Shown one piece after another: positions 55,528-62,999 of a stretch of 62,999 nucleotides of DNA (positions are counted from its first letter, which is position 1; each line of letters begins with the position of its first letter). A model generated the notes under the pieces. That model was not told where the DNA came from, ran no database searches, and saw nothing but the letters and a program-made list of their open reading frames with translations. The position numbers were made by a program, and so were the translations under genes. Source of the stretch: Halomonas sp. (GTDB taxonomy: Bacteria; Pseudomonadota; Gammaproteobacteria; Pseudomonadales; Halomonadaceae); the NCBI RefSeq assembly GCF_007692655.1, contig NZ_REBQ01000082.1, positions 1-62,999 on the forward strand. Reading direction: 5' to 3'.

Positions 55528-56039
55528 GTAACGGGTGACACGGAATAACGCCGGTAATAGACGCTGATACCCGCGCACAGTGCTGCCCAAATTAAACTCT
55601 GTACGGGGAGTAACCAGGGTGCAATGGTGACACCTGCCAGTAACGCACCGCCATAGTAAGAGAGTGGCCCACTAATGGCACCGCACAAGGCGGCGAAGAG
55701 TGGGTAGCGCCAAAGCCAGGCAAGGGAGTGATAAACCAGGGTGGCAAATAGCGGCCAAAGCATCCACAGCCAAAGCGGCAGTAAACCCAATACTAGGCGT
55801 TGATCGCCAAAATCAAAGCCACCCAGTAGCTGCAAGCTACCGTCAATAACCAATCCAAGCAGCGCAAACCCCGCGATAAAGCGCCATTCGCCGGATTTGC
55901 TGTGACGCCGCAGGTGCCACGCTAACAAACCGCCCCCTGCCAGCGCCGCGACCCAAGAGCCGCCAAGCACACATAACAGCCATCCGGCTTCAAAACGCAG
56001 CGCGTTAAACAGCAAAGCATGCCATTTACGTTTGACCAT
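55521..56039 (-). CDS. DUF2878 family membrane protein
   Basis: A 172-residue membrane protein with about five hydrophobic segments (for example WVAALAGGGLLAWHL and GLLPLWLWMLWPLFATL). It starts immediately before the end of the CFA-like gene with no gap, so it belongs to the same operon. Proteins of this family regularly accompany the DUF1365/CFA/amine-oxidase set; a role in the same lipid modification is inferred. Function unknown. Confidence 0.82.
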   Translation of the reverse strand: MVKRKWHALLFNALRFEAGWLLCVLGGSWVAALAGGGLLAWHLRRHSKSGEWRFIAGFALLGLVIDGSLQLLGGFDFGDQRLVLGLLPLWLWMLWPLFATLVYHSLAWLWRYPLFAALCGAISGPLSYYGGALLAGVTIAPWLLPVQSLIWAALCAGISVYYRRYSVSPVTQ

Positions 56040-57308
56040 CTAAAGCGCACCGGTGAGTGGTGTCGGTTTGGCAGCGGGCTTGGCAAGCAATAGGTGGCAG
56101 GTGCCGATCGAGCGTTCGATAAAACCGCCTTCGCAGTAGCACAAATAGTAACGCCACATACGGATGAAGCGCTCGTCATAGCCCAGCTTTCGCACCTGTT
56201 CAAGGCTTGCTTCAAAGCGGTGACGCCACTCGCGTAAAGTACGCGCATAATGCGGGCCAATTTCATCCAATGCCACCACGTTTAAGGACGTTTTACGCAT
56301 AACGCTGCTTAGCATGGCGTGGTGTGAAGGCAGAAAACCGCCGGGGAAAATGTAGCGTTTGATAAAATCCATATCGCGTTTAGCATCTTCAAAGCGCTGA
56401 TCGCGAATAGTGATGGCCTGCAGCATGACCTGGCCGTCGTCGGTTAATAGGCTATCCAGCTTGGTGAGGTAGGTATCTAGATATTGATGCCCAACGGCTT
56501 CAATCATCTCAACCGAAATGAGTCGGTCATAGCGGCCGGTTAATTCACGGTAATCCTGTTTAAGCAGGGTAATCCGGTCAGCCAGCCCTTCTTCGTGAAT
56601 GCGTCGCAACGTATGCGCATGTTGCTCGTCAGAAATCGTGGTCGTGGTAACGCGGCAGCCGCGGGTCTTCGCTGCGTGAATGGCAAGCCCCCCCCAGCCA
56701 GTGCCGATTTCGAGCAGATGGTGCTCAGGCTGCACATCAAGCTTTTCAAGCATAAGGTCGAGCTTGTAGGTAGAGGCTTCCTCTAAACTGGCTTCCGGAT
56801 AGGGAAAAACGGCGCTTGAATACATCCAATGATGACGATCTAAAAACGTCGAAAATAGATCGTTGCCAATATCGTAGTGGGCAGAAATATTGCGTTTAGA
56901 ACCACTGATGCTGTTGCGTTGAAAGCGGTAAATGGCGCCCAGACACCAGCGAGCAACACGCGCGCTACCATTTTCCATTTTCCCATTAACGTGCTCAAGG
57001 TTAGCTGCGAATAAGCGCACCAATGCCACCAGGTCGTCAGCATCCCAGTCTCCATCCATGTAGGATTCGGCAGCGCCGACGGTCCCCCCAAAGGCCAGCC
57101 GTTTCCAAGCACGAGAGTGGCGAATAACCACGGTGACTTGCAACGGCCCTTCCTGGCCTAAGTGGTGACACTGGTTGCCTTCAATAAGGGTAATGCGACC
57201 ACCGCGGAAGGTATCTAGCTGAGCCATGAGGCGTGGTTTCAGCCACTTGGTAAAACGGTCTTGTGCAACGGGCTGACTATTAGGGGGCGTAGAACGCAGG
57301 GTGGTCAC
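56040..57308 (-). CDS. Cyclopropane-fatty-acid-synthase-like methyltransferase
   Basis: A 422-residue S-adenosylmethionine-dependent methyltransferase acting on unsaturated acyl chains of phospholipids. Motifs: HYDIGNDLFSTFLD, the SAM loop LLEIGTGWGGLAIHAAK, TTTISDEQH, SVEMIEAVGHQYLDTYL and RYIFPGGFLPSHHAM. The cysteine found in the E. coli YSCAYW segment is serine here (YSSAVF), which fits a subfamily linked to DUF1365/amine-oxidase clusters rather than housekeeping Cfa. The product may be a cyclopropane, methylated or furan-precursor acyl chain. The start is GTG overlapping the DUF1365 stop. Confidence 0.9.
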   Translation of the reverse strand: MTTLRSTPPNSQPVAQDRFTKWLKPRLMAQLDTFRGGRITLIEGNQCHHLGQEGPLQVTVVIRHSRAWKRLAFGGTVGAAESYMDGDWDADDLVALVRLFAANLEHVNGKMENGSARVARWCLGAIYRFQRNSISGSKRNISAHYDIGNDLFSTFLDRHHWMYSSAVFPYPEASLEEASTYKLDLMLEKLDVQPEHHLLEIGTGWGGLAIHAAKTRGCRVTTTTISDEQHAHTLRRIHEEGLADRITLLKQDYRELTGRYDRLISVEMIEAVGHQYLDTYLTKLDSLLTDDGQVMLQAITIRDQRFEDAKRDMDFIKRYIFPGGFLPSHHAMLSSVMRKTSLNVVALDEIGPHYARTLREWRHRFEASLEQVRKLGYDERFIRMWRYYLCYCEGGFIERSIGTCHLLLAKPAAKPTPLTGAL

Positions 57309-58081
57309 TTTGAAGTCTCCTTGCGCTTAGGGTGGTTATAGATAGGAACGCGCTTAAGCCATAGGCGTAACGCTTCAAAATGAATGCCTGCGATGGTTTT
57401 CAAACTCATCCACGGCTGGCGCACTAAGGTTTTTATTAATACGCCTCGCGTGGCGGGCGAGGCCTCCAGGGTCAGCGTGGCATCAAAGTGGCACTGCTGG
57501 TTCTGCCAGTTTTCCATATGCAAAAAGAGCTTTTCGCTGGGAGCATTGAATTTCCAGCGGTAAGACATATCCATAGGATTAAACGGCGATACGTGAAGAT
57601 CTTTATCAAAGTGGGCTTGATGGCTATGGCGTGAAGGGTCCACGGCACTGGCGTAGCATGTCCGTTCACGCCACGGCATGTTGGTCACTTCACTTAAAAC
57701 GGCGGTTAATCGACCCAGGTGGTCATAGGCGTAATAGACGGAGATCGGATTAAACATGCAGCCCAAGGTGCGTAATTGAGTGAGTACACAAATACGGCCG
57801 TCAGGCGCACTGCCAAGCTGACGAATCAGTTCTTCGCGGACCGCGGTTTTGAGCGGGCGATCGACCGGTCCCAGGTAGTCCTCACGGCGAAAGCGCGCCA
57901 ACGCAGGACGTCGGGCACTAAAGCCCGGTACGTTGTCGAACAGCTCAGGCAGCTCATCAAGGTCAAGCCAAGCCATCCATACCTGGTAGCTAAACGTATG
58001 GGCTTTAGGCGTAAAGCGACGGTGGCGCAAGCTGCCGCGATAAATTCGCGAGCGTGGCCCATTGGTGATACCGGTCATCAT
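57305..58081 (-). CDS. DUF1365 family protein
   Basis: A 258-residue protein with the DUF1365 pattern: SRIYRGSLRHRRFTPKAHTF near the start, GCMFNPISVYYAYDHLGRL and LHVSPFNPMDMSYRWKF. It is probably soluble or membrane-peripheral and occurs almost always beside CFA-like and amine-oxidase-like genes; a role in acyl-chain modification is inferred from that. Reaction unknown. It overlaps its neighbours on both sides by four bases. Confidence 0.93.
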   Translation of the reverse strand: MMTGITNGPRSRIYRGSLRHRRFTPKAHTFSYQVWMAWLDLDELPELFDNVPGFSARRPALARFRREDYLGPVDRPLKTAVREELIRQLGSAPDGRICVLTQLRTLGCMFNPISVYYAYDHLGRLTAVLSEVTNMPWRERTCYASAVDPSRHSHQAHFDKDLHVSPFNPMDMSYRWKFNAPSEKLFLHMENWQNQQCHFDATLTLEASPATRGVLIKTLVRQPWMSLKTIAGIHFEALRLWLKRVPIYNHPKRKETSK

Positions 58082-59460
58082 CCCAGCCCCTCGCTGCCTT
58101 GGGGCGTCAGTTCATGGGCGGGCAATAACGTGGGTGTAGCAGGAGGTTGCTCTGCCTCATCACAGCCCAACGCTTGCGCCACACGCAGCGCACTCCAAAC
58201 GCCATCTTCATGAAAGCCATTGCGCCAATAGGCGCCGCAAAAATGCGTGCGGTGGGCCAGCGAGGATATATCGGCATGACGCGCCTGGGCCGCTTGGCCT
58301 GCCAACGTAAACTGCGGGTGCGCATAGGTGTAGCGCCCCAGCACTTTACTTGGGTCGATGCTGGCGCTGTCGTTCAAGGTGACACAAAAGGTAGTGTCAC
58401 TCTCGATGCGCTGAAGAATGTTCATGTCATAAGTGACGGAGACACGCTCTTCGGCATCACGCTGGTCCAGGCGGTAATTCCAGCTTGCCCAGGCGCGGCG
58501 ACGGCGGGGTAATAGGCTGGTATCGGTGTGTAGCACCACCTCATTATTCTGATACGGCATGGCGCCGAGGACTTCCTGCTCGGTAGGGCTTGCGTCGCCG
58601 AGCATCGTCAGTGCTTGGTCGGCATGGCAGGCCAGCACCACGTGATCAAAACGCTGGGTACCAAGCGGCGTTGTAATATCCACACCCGCATTCTCGCGGA
58701 CAATACGCGTCACCGGTGTATTGAGATGAATTCGCGATGCGTATGGCGCGGTCAAACTTGGAATATAACTTCTGGACCCACCGATCAGGGTGTACCACTG
58801 AGGTCGGTGGTTGACCGAGAGCAGACCATGGTTACGGAAAAAACGTACAAAAAACGCCAGTGGAAAGGCGCGCAGGTCGCTGATGCTGGCTGACCAAATG
58901 GCGGCACCCATCGGCAATAAATAGCGTCGCTGAAAGTCGTGGTTGTAATGGTGGCGGTCCAAATACTCACCCAACGTCATGTGCTCAGGCAGCGCTTGGC
59001 TTTCTAATGCTTTAGTGGCCTGTTTATTGAAGCGGAGAATATCGCTTAGCAGGCGGTAGAACGAGGGGTTAAGCAGGTTGCGCCGCTGGGCAAACAGTGA
59101 ACCTAACGTATGGCCGTTGTACTCAAAATCTCGCGCTGTTTCGTGCACAGAGAAGCTCATCTCCGTCGCTTGAGCGGCAACGCCCAGCGTCTCTAGCAAG
59201 CGCTGAAAATGTGGGTAGGTCCAGTCGTTAAAGACGATAAAGCCCGTATCAATGGCATACGAGCGTCCCTCGACGTCTACGTCCATGGTGGCGGTATGAC
59301 CGCCTAGCCGCGAATCAGCTTCGAAAAGCGTGACTTCGTGCTGGGCAGAGAGATACCAACCAGCGGCCATGCCACTAATGCCGCTACCGACGATGGCAAT
59401 ACGCTGTGATGCTCCAAGGCTTTGCGGTGACAGAGGCTGTTGTGGTGCCATGGCGCTCAT
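58078..59460 (-). CDS. FAD-dependent amine-oxidase-like protein
   Basis: A 460-residue flavoprotein of the amine oxidase/phytoene desaturase fold. The N-terminal dinucleotide motif is IAIVGSGISGMAAGWYLS followed by FEADSRLGGHTATMD. Other family segments are YAIDTGFIVFNDWTYPHF and FCGAYWRNGFHEDGVWSALR. It resembles the desaturase/oxidase members of the photolyase-linked lipid cluster. The substrate, likely an acyl lipid, is inferred from context. It overlaps the SDR gene and DUF1365 by four bases each. Confidence 0.92.
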   Translation of the reverse strand: MSAMAPQQPLSPQSLGASQRIAIVGSGISGMAAGWYLSAQHEVTLFEADSRLGGHTATMDVDVEGRSYAIDTGFIVFNDWTYPHFQRLLETLGVAAQATEMSFSVHETARDFEYNGHTLGSLFAQRRNLLNPSFYRLLSDILRFNKQATKALESQALPEHMTLGEYLDRHHYNHDFQRRYLLPMGAAIWSASISDLRAFPLAFFVRFFRNHGLLSVNHRPQWYTLIGGSRSYIPSLTAPYASRIHLNTPVTRIVRENAGVDITTPLGTQRFDHVVLACHADQALTMLGDASPTEQEVLGAMPYQNNEVVLHTDTSLLPRRRRAWASWNYRLDQRDAEERVSVTYDMNILQRIESDTTFCVTLNDSASIDPSKVLGRYTYAHPQFTLAGQAAQARHADISSLAHRTHFCGAYWRNGFHEDGVWSALRVAQALGCDEAEQPPATPTLLPAHELTPQGSEGLG

Positions 59461-60242
59461 GAGGGCTCCTTGTGCGAGCGGGTCATTCGTAGGCCAATCT
59501 GGCGGCGTAGAGCAGGGGGTAAAATACCCAGCAACTTAACGATGTAAGTAAATCGGCGGGGGAAGTGGATATCGAGTCGCCCCTTCATTAGCCCCGCGAT
59601 AATGGCATCGGCTGCTTGCTCGGCGGTGACCTGCATGGGCATAGGAAAGTCGTTGCGGTCTGTCAGGGGAGTTTTCACAAAGCCTGGATGAATAAGGCTA
59701 ACGTCGATGCCTTCTTGATGTAGGTCTAAGCGTAGCGACTCCAAAAAATAACTCACCGCGGCTTTAGAGGCGCCGTAGGCTTCTGCCCGGGGCAGCGGTA
59801 AGTAGGCCGAGGCACTGGAAGTAGCCGCTATGCGGGCGGGCCGACCCTCTTGGCGTGCAGCGCGAAGCAGCGGAAGGGCAGCTTCAACGCCATAGAGCGT
59901 GCCAAATAGATTGGGCTTAAACACTCGTTCGACCAAATCCATATCGAACTGTTGAGCGTTAAGGTATTCGCAGGTGCCTGCGTTAAATAACGCTAAATCC
60001 AACGCCCCTAACCGTTCCCGTATAGTCTCTCCCGCGGCGAGTACCGCTGGGCGGTCACTCACATCAAGCGGGATGGCGTAAGCATTGGGGTGACCCTGGC
60101 AAAGTGCCTCTAATGCCTCAGCGTTGCGCGCGCTTAGAACGACATGATGGCCTTGACCAATGAGTTTATGTGCCAGTGCCTCACCAATGCCGGAGGTAGC
60201 ACCGGTTAACCAAATGCGTTGGGGCGTTGTCCATGTACTCAT
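59457..60242 (-). CDS. Short-chain dehydrogenase/reductase (SDR)
   Basis: A 261-residue NAD(P)-dependent oxidoreductase. Cofactor motif LTGATSGIGEALAHKLIG; NAG-equivalent ALFNAGT; catalytic Ser in ATSSASAYLP and Tyr-x-x-x-Lys in AEAYGASKAAVSYFLES. The ATG at 60242 follows GGGAGA and fits the family better than the longer open frame from 60269. Substrate unknown; it is the first of five tightly overlapping genes in the lipid operon. Confidence 0.93.
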   Translation of the reverse strand: MSTWTTPQRIWLTGATSGIGEALAHKLIGQGHHVVLSARNAEALEALCQGHPNAYAIPLDVSDRPAVLAAGETIRERLGALDLALFNAGTCEYLNAQQFDMDLVERVFKPNLFGTLYGVEAALPLLRAARQEGRPARIAATSSASAYLPLPRAEAYGASKAAVSYFLESLRLDLHQEGIDVSLIHPGFVKTPLTDRNDFPMPMQVTAEQAADAIIAGLMKGRLDIHFPRRFTYIVKLLGILPPALRRQIGLRMTRSHKEPS

Positions 60243-60286
60243 CAAGTCTCCCGTCACGCCCTCAGGCACAACAAAACGGTATGCGG

Positions 60287-60718
60287 TTAGTCGAGGCGCT
60301 TTTTTAACCAGCGAATGACGTTACCCATCAGTGGCAAGTGCTCATACAGCATGGCGCCAGCATCGAAATAGTCCTGATGGCGCTGAACTCGCCCGTCGTC
60401 TGCAAACGTTAGTGCGCTACAACCTTCAACGTTGATCGGCTTGCCGCCAGCCAGCCGGGGATGAACAAACGTCATTGTCCAGGTCACAAACCCTTGCTGG
60501 CCCTGGAATTGCTGAGAGTGGTAAGTGAACTGGCACTGCTCAACGTTTTCGTACATCGCTGAAAAATAGCGCTCTAACTGGTCCCGCCCTTCAATATGGT
60601 GAAGCGGGTCACTGAAAACAATATTCTCAGTATATACCTCGTATAGTTTTTCTGTACAGGTGTTGTCTAGTTTATTGAAAAAAGCACAAAACGTTTCCAG
60701 CGCCGTAGGCTCAGCCAT
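60287..60718 (-). CDS. NTF2-like (SnoaL fold) protein
   Basis: A 143-residue small alpha+beta barrel protein. Features: LETFCAFFNKLDNTCTEKLY near the start, then ENIVFSDPLHHIEGRDQLER and ALTFADDGRVQRHQDYFDAG, typical of nuclear-transport-factor-2-like domains. The ATG at 60718 has GGAG upstream; the longer open frame overlaps phrB. Members of this family accompany photolyase/lipid clusters; role unknown. Confidence 0.88.
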   Translation of the reverse strand: MAEPTALETFCAFFNKLDNTCTEKLYEVYTENIVFSDPLHHIEGRDQLERYFSAMYENVEQCQFTYHSQQFQGQQGFVTWTMTFVHPRLAGGKPINVEGCSALTFADDGRVQRHQDYFDAGAMLYEHLPLMGNVIRWLKKRLD

Positions 60719-60752
60719 AACGGTCTCCTTCAATAAGTAGCAGTAGACGTAT

Positions 60753-62165
60753 CTATTTAGAGAGTGACTTGAATGCGTCAAGCGCGCGCTGGCGTGCTGC
60801 TTTGTGGTCAACGATGGGGGATGGGTAATTCACATCGGTAAGCAGGTCTTGTGCAGGCGCATGGCGTGCTTTGGCAGGCAGTTCCGCAAGCTCGGGCAAC
60901 CAGTGGGCGATGAATTCACCGTCTGCGTCAAAGCGGGTGGATTGAGTGGTGGGGTTAAAAATGCGGAAATAAGGCGCTGCATCGGTTCCGGTGGAGGCCG
61001 CCCACTGCCAGCCGCCGTTATTGGCGCAGAACTCACCGTCGACCAGATGCTGTAAAAAAAAAGCTTCGCCACGCCGCCAGTCAATCAACAGGTGTTTGCT
61101 TAAAAACATCGCGGTGATCATGCGCAGCCGGTTGTGCATCCAGCCTGTGGTGACCAGCTGGCGCATGGCAGCATCCACGATTGGGTAGCCCGTTCGCCCT
61201 TCACACCAGGCTTGAAAACCTTCGTCATCATCGCGCCAGGCCAACTGCTTGGTGTGGGCTTGAAAAGGCTGGTGGCGGCAAACGTCGGGGAACCCAACCG
61301 CGACATGCTGATAAAACTCGCGCCAGATCAGCTCATTTACCCACGTCGTCAGCCCTGCATCGCCATCGCCTAAGTGGCCGCCGTTCTCAGCCATCACCGC
61401 TTGCAAGCACTGGCGATGTGAGATCATGCCCAGGGCGAGATAGGGAGATAATTCGCTGGTGCCACGCACCTTAGGCAAGTCACGCTGGGCTTTATAATGG
61501 CGGCCCCGAAAGCGTAAAAAACGCGCCAGATGATCCGCAGCGGTACTTTCGCCAGCGGGCCATAGGCGGCCATCGATGGGCGGATGGTCAAACGTAGGCA
61601 GGTCCGGTAGCGGGTCGCTTTGAATATCCAGCGGTGTTTGAACGCCAGGGGTATCGCGAAGCGCTAATTGATCGGCGCTAATCTGCTTATGCCACGCCTT
61701 GGAAAACGGCGTAAATACACCGTAATAGTCGCCTTTTCCAGTTAGTAGGCTGCCGGGGGCAAAGGCCACCGCGTCATGGTAACCCTGGGCTCCAACCCCT
61801 GCTTGCTTAAATGCATCCATCACGGCGTGATCGCGACGCTGCTCGTTTAATGGGTATTCGTAGTTGAAGTGTAACTGGTCAATATCATGCTCATGGGCAA
61901 TCTCGAGCAGCGCTTCCGGCGCCTGGTCGTAATGATCAATATCGCGATGCAGCAGGGGAATATTCAAACCATTGAGCGCTGCTTTCATTGCGCCAACGCC
62001 TCGCGCCCAAAAGTCCAGCTTGTTGGCGCCGTGACCATGCGCCTGCCACTGAGGGATGCTGCGCAGGAACACCGCTACCACAGGGCCTTTGGCTGCCGCG
62101 GCGGCCAGAGCACTGTTGTCGTCAATGCGCAGGTCGCTGCGTAGCCAAATCAACTGTCGTTTCAT
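60753..62165 (-). CDS. phrB: Deoxyribodipyrimidine photolyase (PhrB)
   Basis: A 470-residue class I cyclobutane-pyrimidine-dimer photolyase. The N-terminal antenna domain starts KRQLIWLRSDLRIDDNSALA; the C-terminal FAD-binding domain has the TGYPIVDAAMRQLVTTGWMH, NRLRMITAMFLSKHLLIDW and NNGGWQWAASTGTDAAPYFR segments. It splits UV dimers using blue light. The ATG at 62165 is chosen over an upstream open frame (62192) that runs into the terminator of the preceding gene. It precedes the NTF2-like gene by 34 bases. Confidence 0.97.
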   Translation of the reverse strand: MKRQLIWLRSDLRIDDNSALAAAAAKGPVVAVFLRSIPQWQAHGHGANKLDFWARGVGAMKAALNGLNIPLLHRDIDHYDQAPEALLEIAHEHDIDQLHFNYEYPLNEQRRDHAVMDAFKQAGVGAQGYHDAVAFAPGSLLTGKGDYYGVFTPFSKAWHKQISADQLALRDTPGVQTPLDIQSDPLPDLPTFDHPPIDGRLWPAGESTAADHLARFLRFRGRHYKAQRDLPKVRGTSELSPYLALGMISHRQCLQAVMAENGGHLGDGDAGLTTWVNELIWREFYQHVAVGFPDVCRHQPFQAHTKQLAWRDDDEGFQAWCEGRTGYPIVDAAMRQLVTTGWMHNRLRMITAMFLSKHLLIDWRRGEAFFLQHLVDGEFCANNGGWQWAASTGTDAAPYFRIFNPTTQSTRFDADGEFIAHWLPELAELPAKARHAPAQDLLTDVNYPSPIVDHKAARQRALDAFKSLSK

Positions 62166-62190
62166 AGGGGGCTCCTGCGCTGTATTAAAC

Positions 62191-62226
62191 AAAAAAATGG
62201 CCGGTCGCCACGAGGGCGATCGGCCA
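62191..62226 (-). terminator. Intrinsic terminator between the MerR-like gene and phrB
   Basis: On the minus strand TGGCCGATCGCC pairs with GGCGACCGGCCA (one G-T pair) and is followed by TTTTTTT (62197-62191). It lies just after the stop of the MerR-like gene and ends only 25 bases before the phrB start. Confidence 0.9.
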
Positions 62227-62243
62227 GGATATCGGCAGCCTGG

Positions 62244-62999
62244 TTACAGCACGCCAGACTCGCGCAATAAGGGTCGCAAGCGGGCGATGGCTTGGGGCAG
62301 ATCATCGCCTAACATATGCACCGGGCCATCGCGCAGGTCGCTTTCGCGCAACCGAGCGACTTCGCCACACACGCCAATGGGTACGTTCAGGGACTCAGCC
62401 GCTTTGGGCAGCGCTTGGTGAATATAGCTGTCACTCTCCCGTTGGCCACTGGAAAGCAGCACCATCGATGAGTGCAACCGAGCGACTGCCTGAGGCAGAT
62501 CCTCTAGCGGCAGTGAGTGGTCAAGCATCTGAACCCGATAACCCTGTTCACTGGCCATCAGTGCTGACATCAGTACCCACAGAGGGCCCGGGTCATCAGG
62601 CATGGCGTTGAGCAGAATCAGAGGGCCGCGCGTTGTCTGATTGGCATAGTGCAAACGGATGCCCACTTGGCTGCGTAAAAACGCTTCCAACGTGCGCCGT
62701 ACCAAATGATTGGCTTGCATTGCCCACTTGGCTTCCAGGCTTAAGATAACCGGTTGCCACAGCTCATTAATCACAATGCTGAGCGGGTAGAGCGCCAAAC
62801 TCTGGTGATAAAACGCTTCTAGTTTGGGTAAATCCAGCGCTTCAATGGTGGCTTGCAGATGCTGACGCTGACTAGACCAGTCTCCCGCATTGGGAGTGGG
62901 CGTCTCAATTGTTTCTGGCTGGTCAAGCAAGTCAACGACCTGACTGACCGGCACACCACGATTGAGCCACTGCAAAATGCGTTCAATGCGCGTGATATC
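62244..62999 (-). CDS. MerR-like regulator with degenerate cobalamin-binding domain (5' end missing)
   Basis: 251 codons, cut by the window edge. The visible start (DITRIERILQWLNRGVPVSQ) is the second half of a MerR DNA-binding domain. The rest is a helical cap plus a Rossmann-like domain similar to the adenosylcobalamin light sensors LitR/CarH: LRSQVGIRLHY, then MSALMASEQGYRVQMLDHSL and PLEDLP. However, the lower-ligand histidine (usual HxxG before the helix) is not there (DPGPLWVLMS), and the upstream EH pair is NH with a shortened spacing. It may no longer bind B12. Its place before phrB suggests control of the photolyase/lipid genes. Confidence 0.82.
   Translation of the reverse strand, partial: DITRIERILQWLNRGVPVSQVVDLLDQPETIETPTPNAGDWSSQRQHLQATIEALDLPKLEAFYHQSLALYPLSIVINELWQPVILSLEAKWAMQANHLVRRTLEAFLRSQVGIRLHYANQTTRGPLILLNAMPDDPGPLWVLMSALMASEQGYRVQMLDHSLPLEDLPQAVARLHSSMVLLSSGQRESDSYIHQALPKAAESLNVPIGVCGEVARLRESDLRDGPVHMLGDDLPQAIARLRPLLRESGVL

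Noticed and set aside
1..62999. CRISPR arrays, tRNA or rRNA genes, insertion sequences, prophage, toxin-antitoxin pairs
   Set aside because: No regularly spaced repeats, transposase or integrase signatures, tRNA cloverleaf or rRNA-like sequence was recognised on either strand.

Overview
The window reads as chromosomal DNA from a motile gammaproteobacterium, most likely a Halomonas/Vreelandella-type member of the Halomonadaceae. This is inferred from gene content and order, the moderate GC and protein style; no rRNA or tRNA gene is present to confirm it. No phage, insertion sequence, CRISPR array or tRNA was found.

Bases 1-39,900 are one large motility and chemotaxis region. It opens with the 3' end of flgK and flgL. 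A minus-strand block follows (fliF-G-H-I-J-K, then fliL-M-N-O-P-Q-R), with fliE divergent from fliF. A short secretion/chaperone stretch comes next: flaG, a c-di-GMP-type PilZ/HD-GYP protein, fliS, fliT, and a second fliK-like gene coupled to a small flhB-like gene. From 18,722 the order closely follows Escherichia coli: flhDC, motAB, cheA, cheW, a chemoreceptor, a chemoreceptor relic at the tap position, cheR, cheB, a second chemoreceptor, cheY, cheZ, flhB, flhA, then (after insertions) flhE. Genes usually seen in polar flagellates are mixed in: an oversized flhF, an unknown gene where flhG would be expected, fliA, and a second stator pair. The flagellin and cap genes (fliC, fliD) are not in the window. 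FlhDC, FliA and c-di-GMP are the likely regulatory inputs; two strong FliA-type promoters are visible, for flaG and fliS.

Bases 40,000-53,400 are mostly housekeeping. They hold an exported protein of unknown function; the split class II (adenosylcobalamin) ribonucleotide reductase nrdJa/nrdJb under a promoter with two NrdR-type boxes; a Crp/Fnr-family regulator; uvrA; a YajR-like MFS transporter; ssb; a Rossmann-like protein; a PlsC-type acyltransferase; and fabB/fabA.

Bases 53,686-62,999 hold a PAS-GGDEF-EAL protein followed by a minus-strand photolyase/lipid cluster: a MerR-like regulator (cut by the window edge), phrB, an NTF2-like protein, a short-chain dehydrogenase, an FAD amine-oxidase-like protein, DUF1365, a cyclopropane-fatty-acid-synthase-like methyltransferase and DUF2878. 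This set resembles light or singlet-oxygen responses that couple DNA repair to membrane-lipid modification, but no ECF sigma/ChrR pair is visible and the regulator has lost the usual cobalamin-binding residues.

The features most worth a second look are the FlhF extension with its unknown partner in place of FlhG, the fliK2-flhX pair, the degenerate PilZ/HD-GYP protein, the chemoreceptor relic, the NrdR boxes, and the photolyase/lipid cluster.
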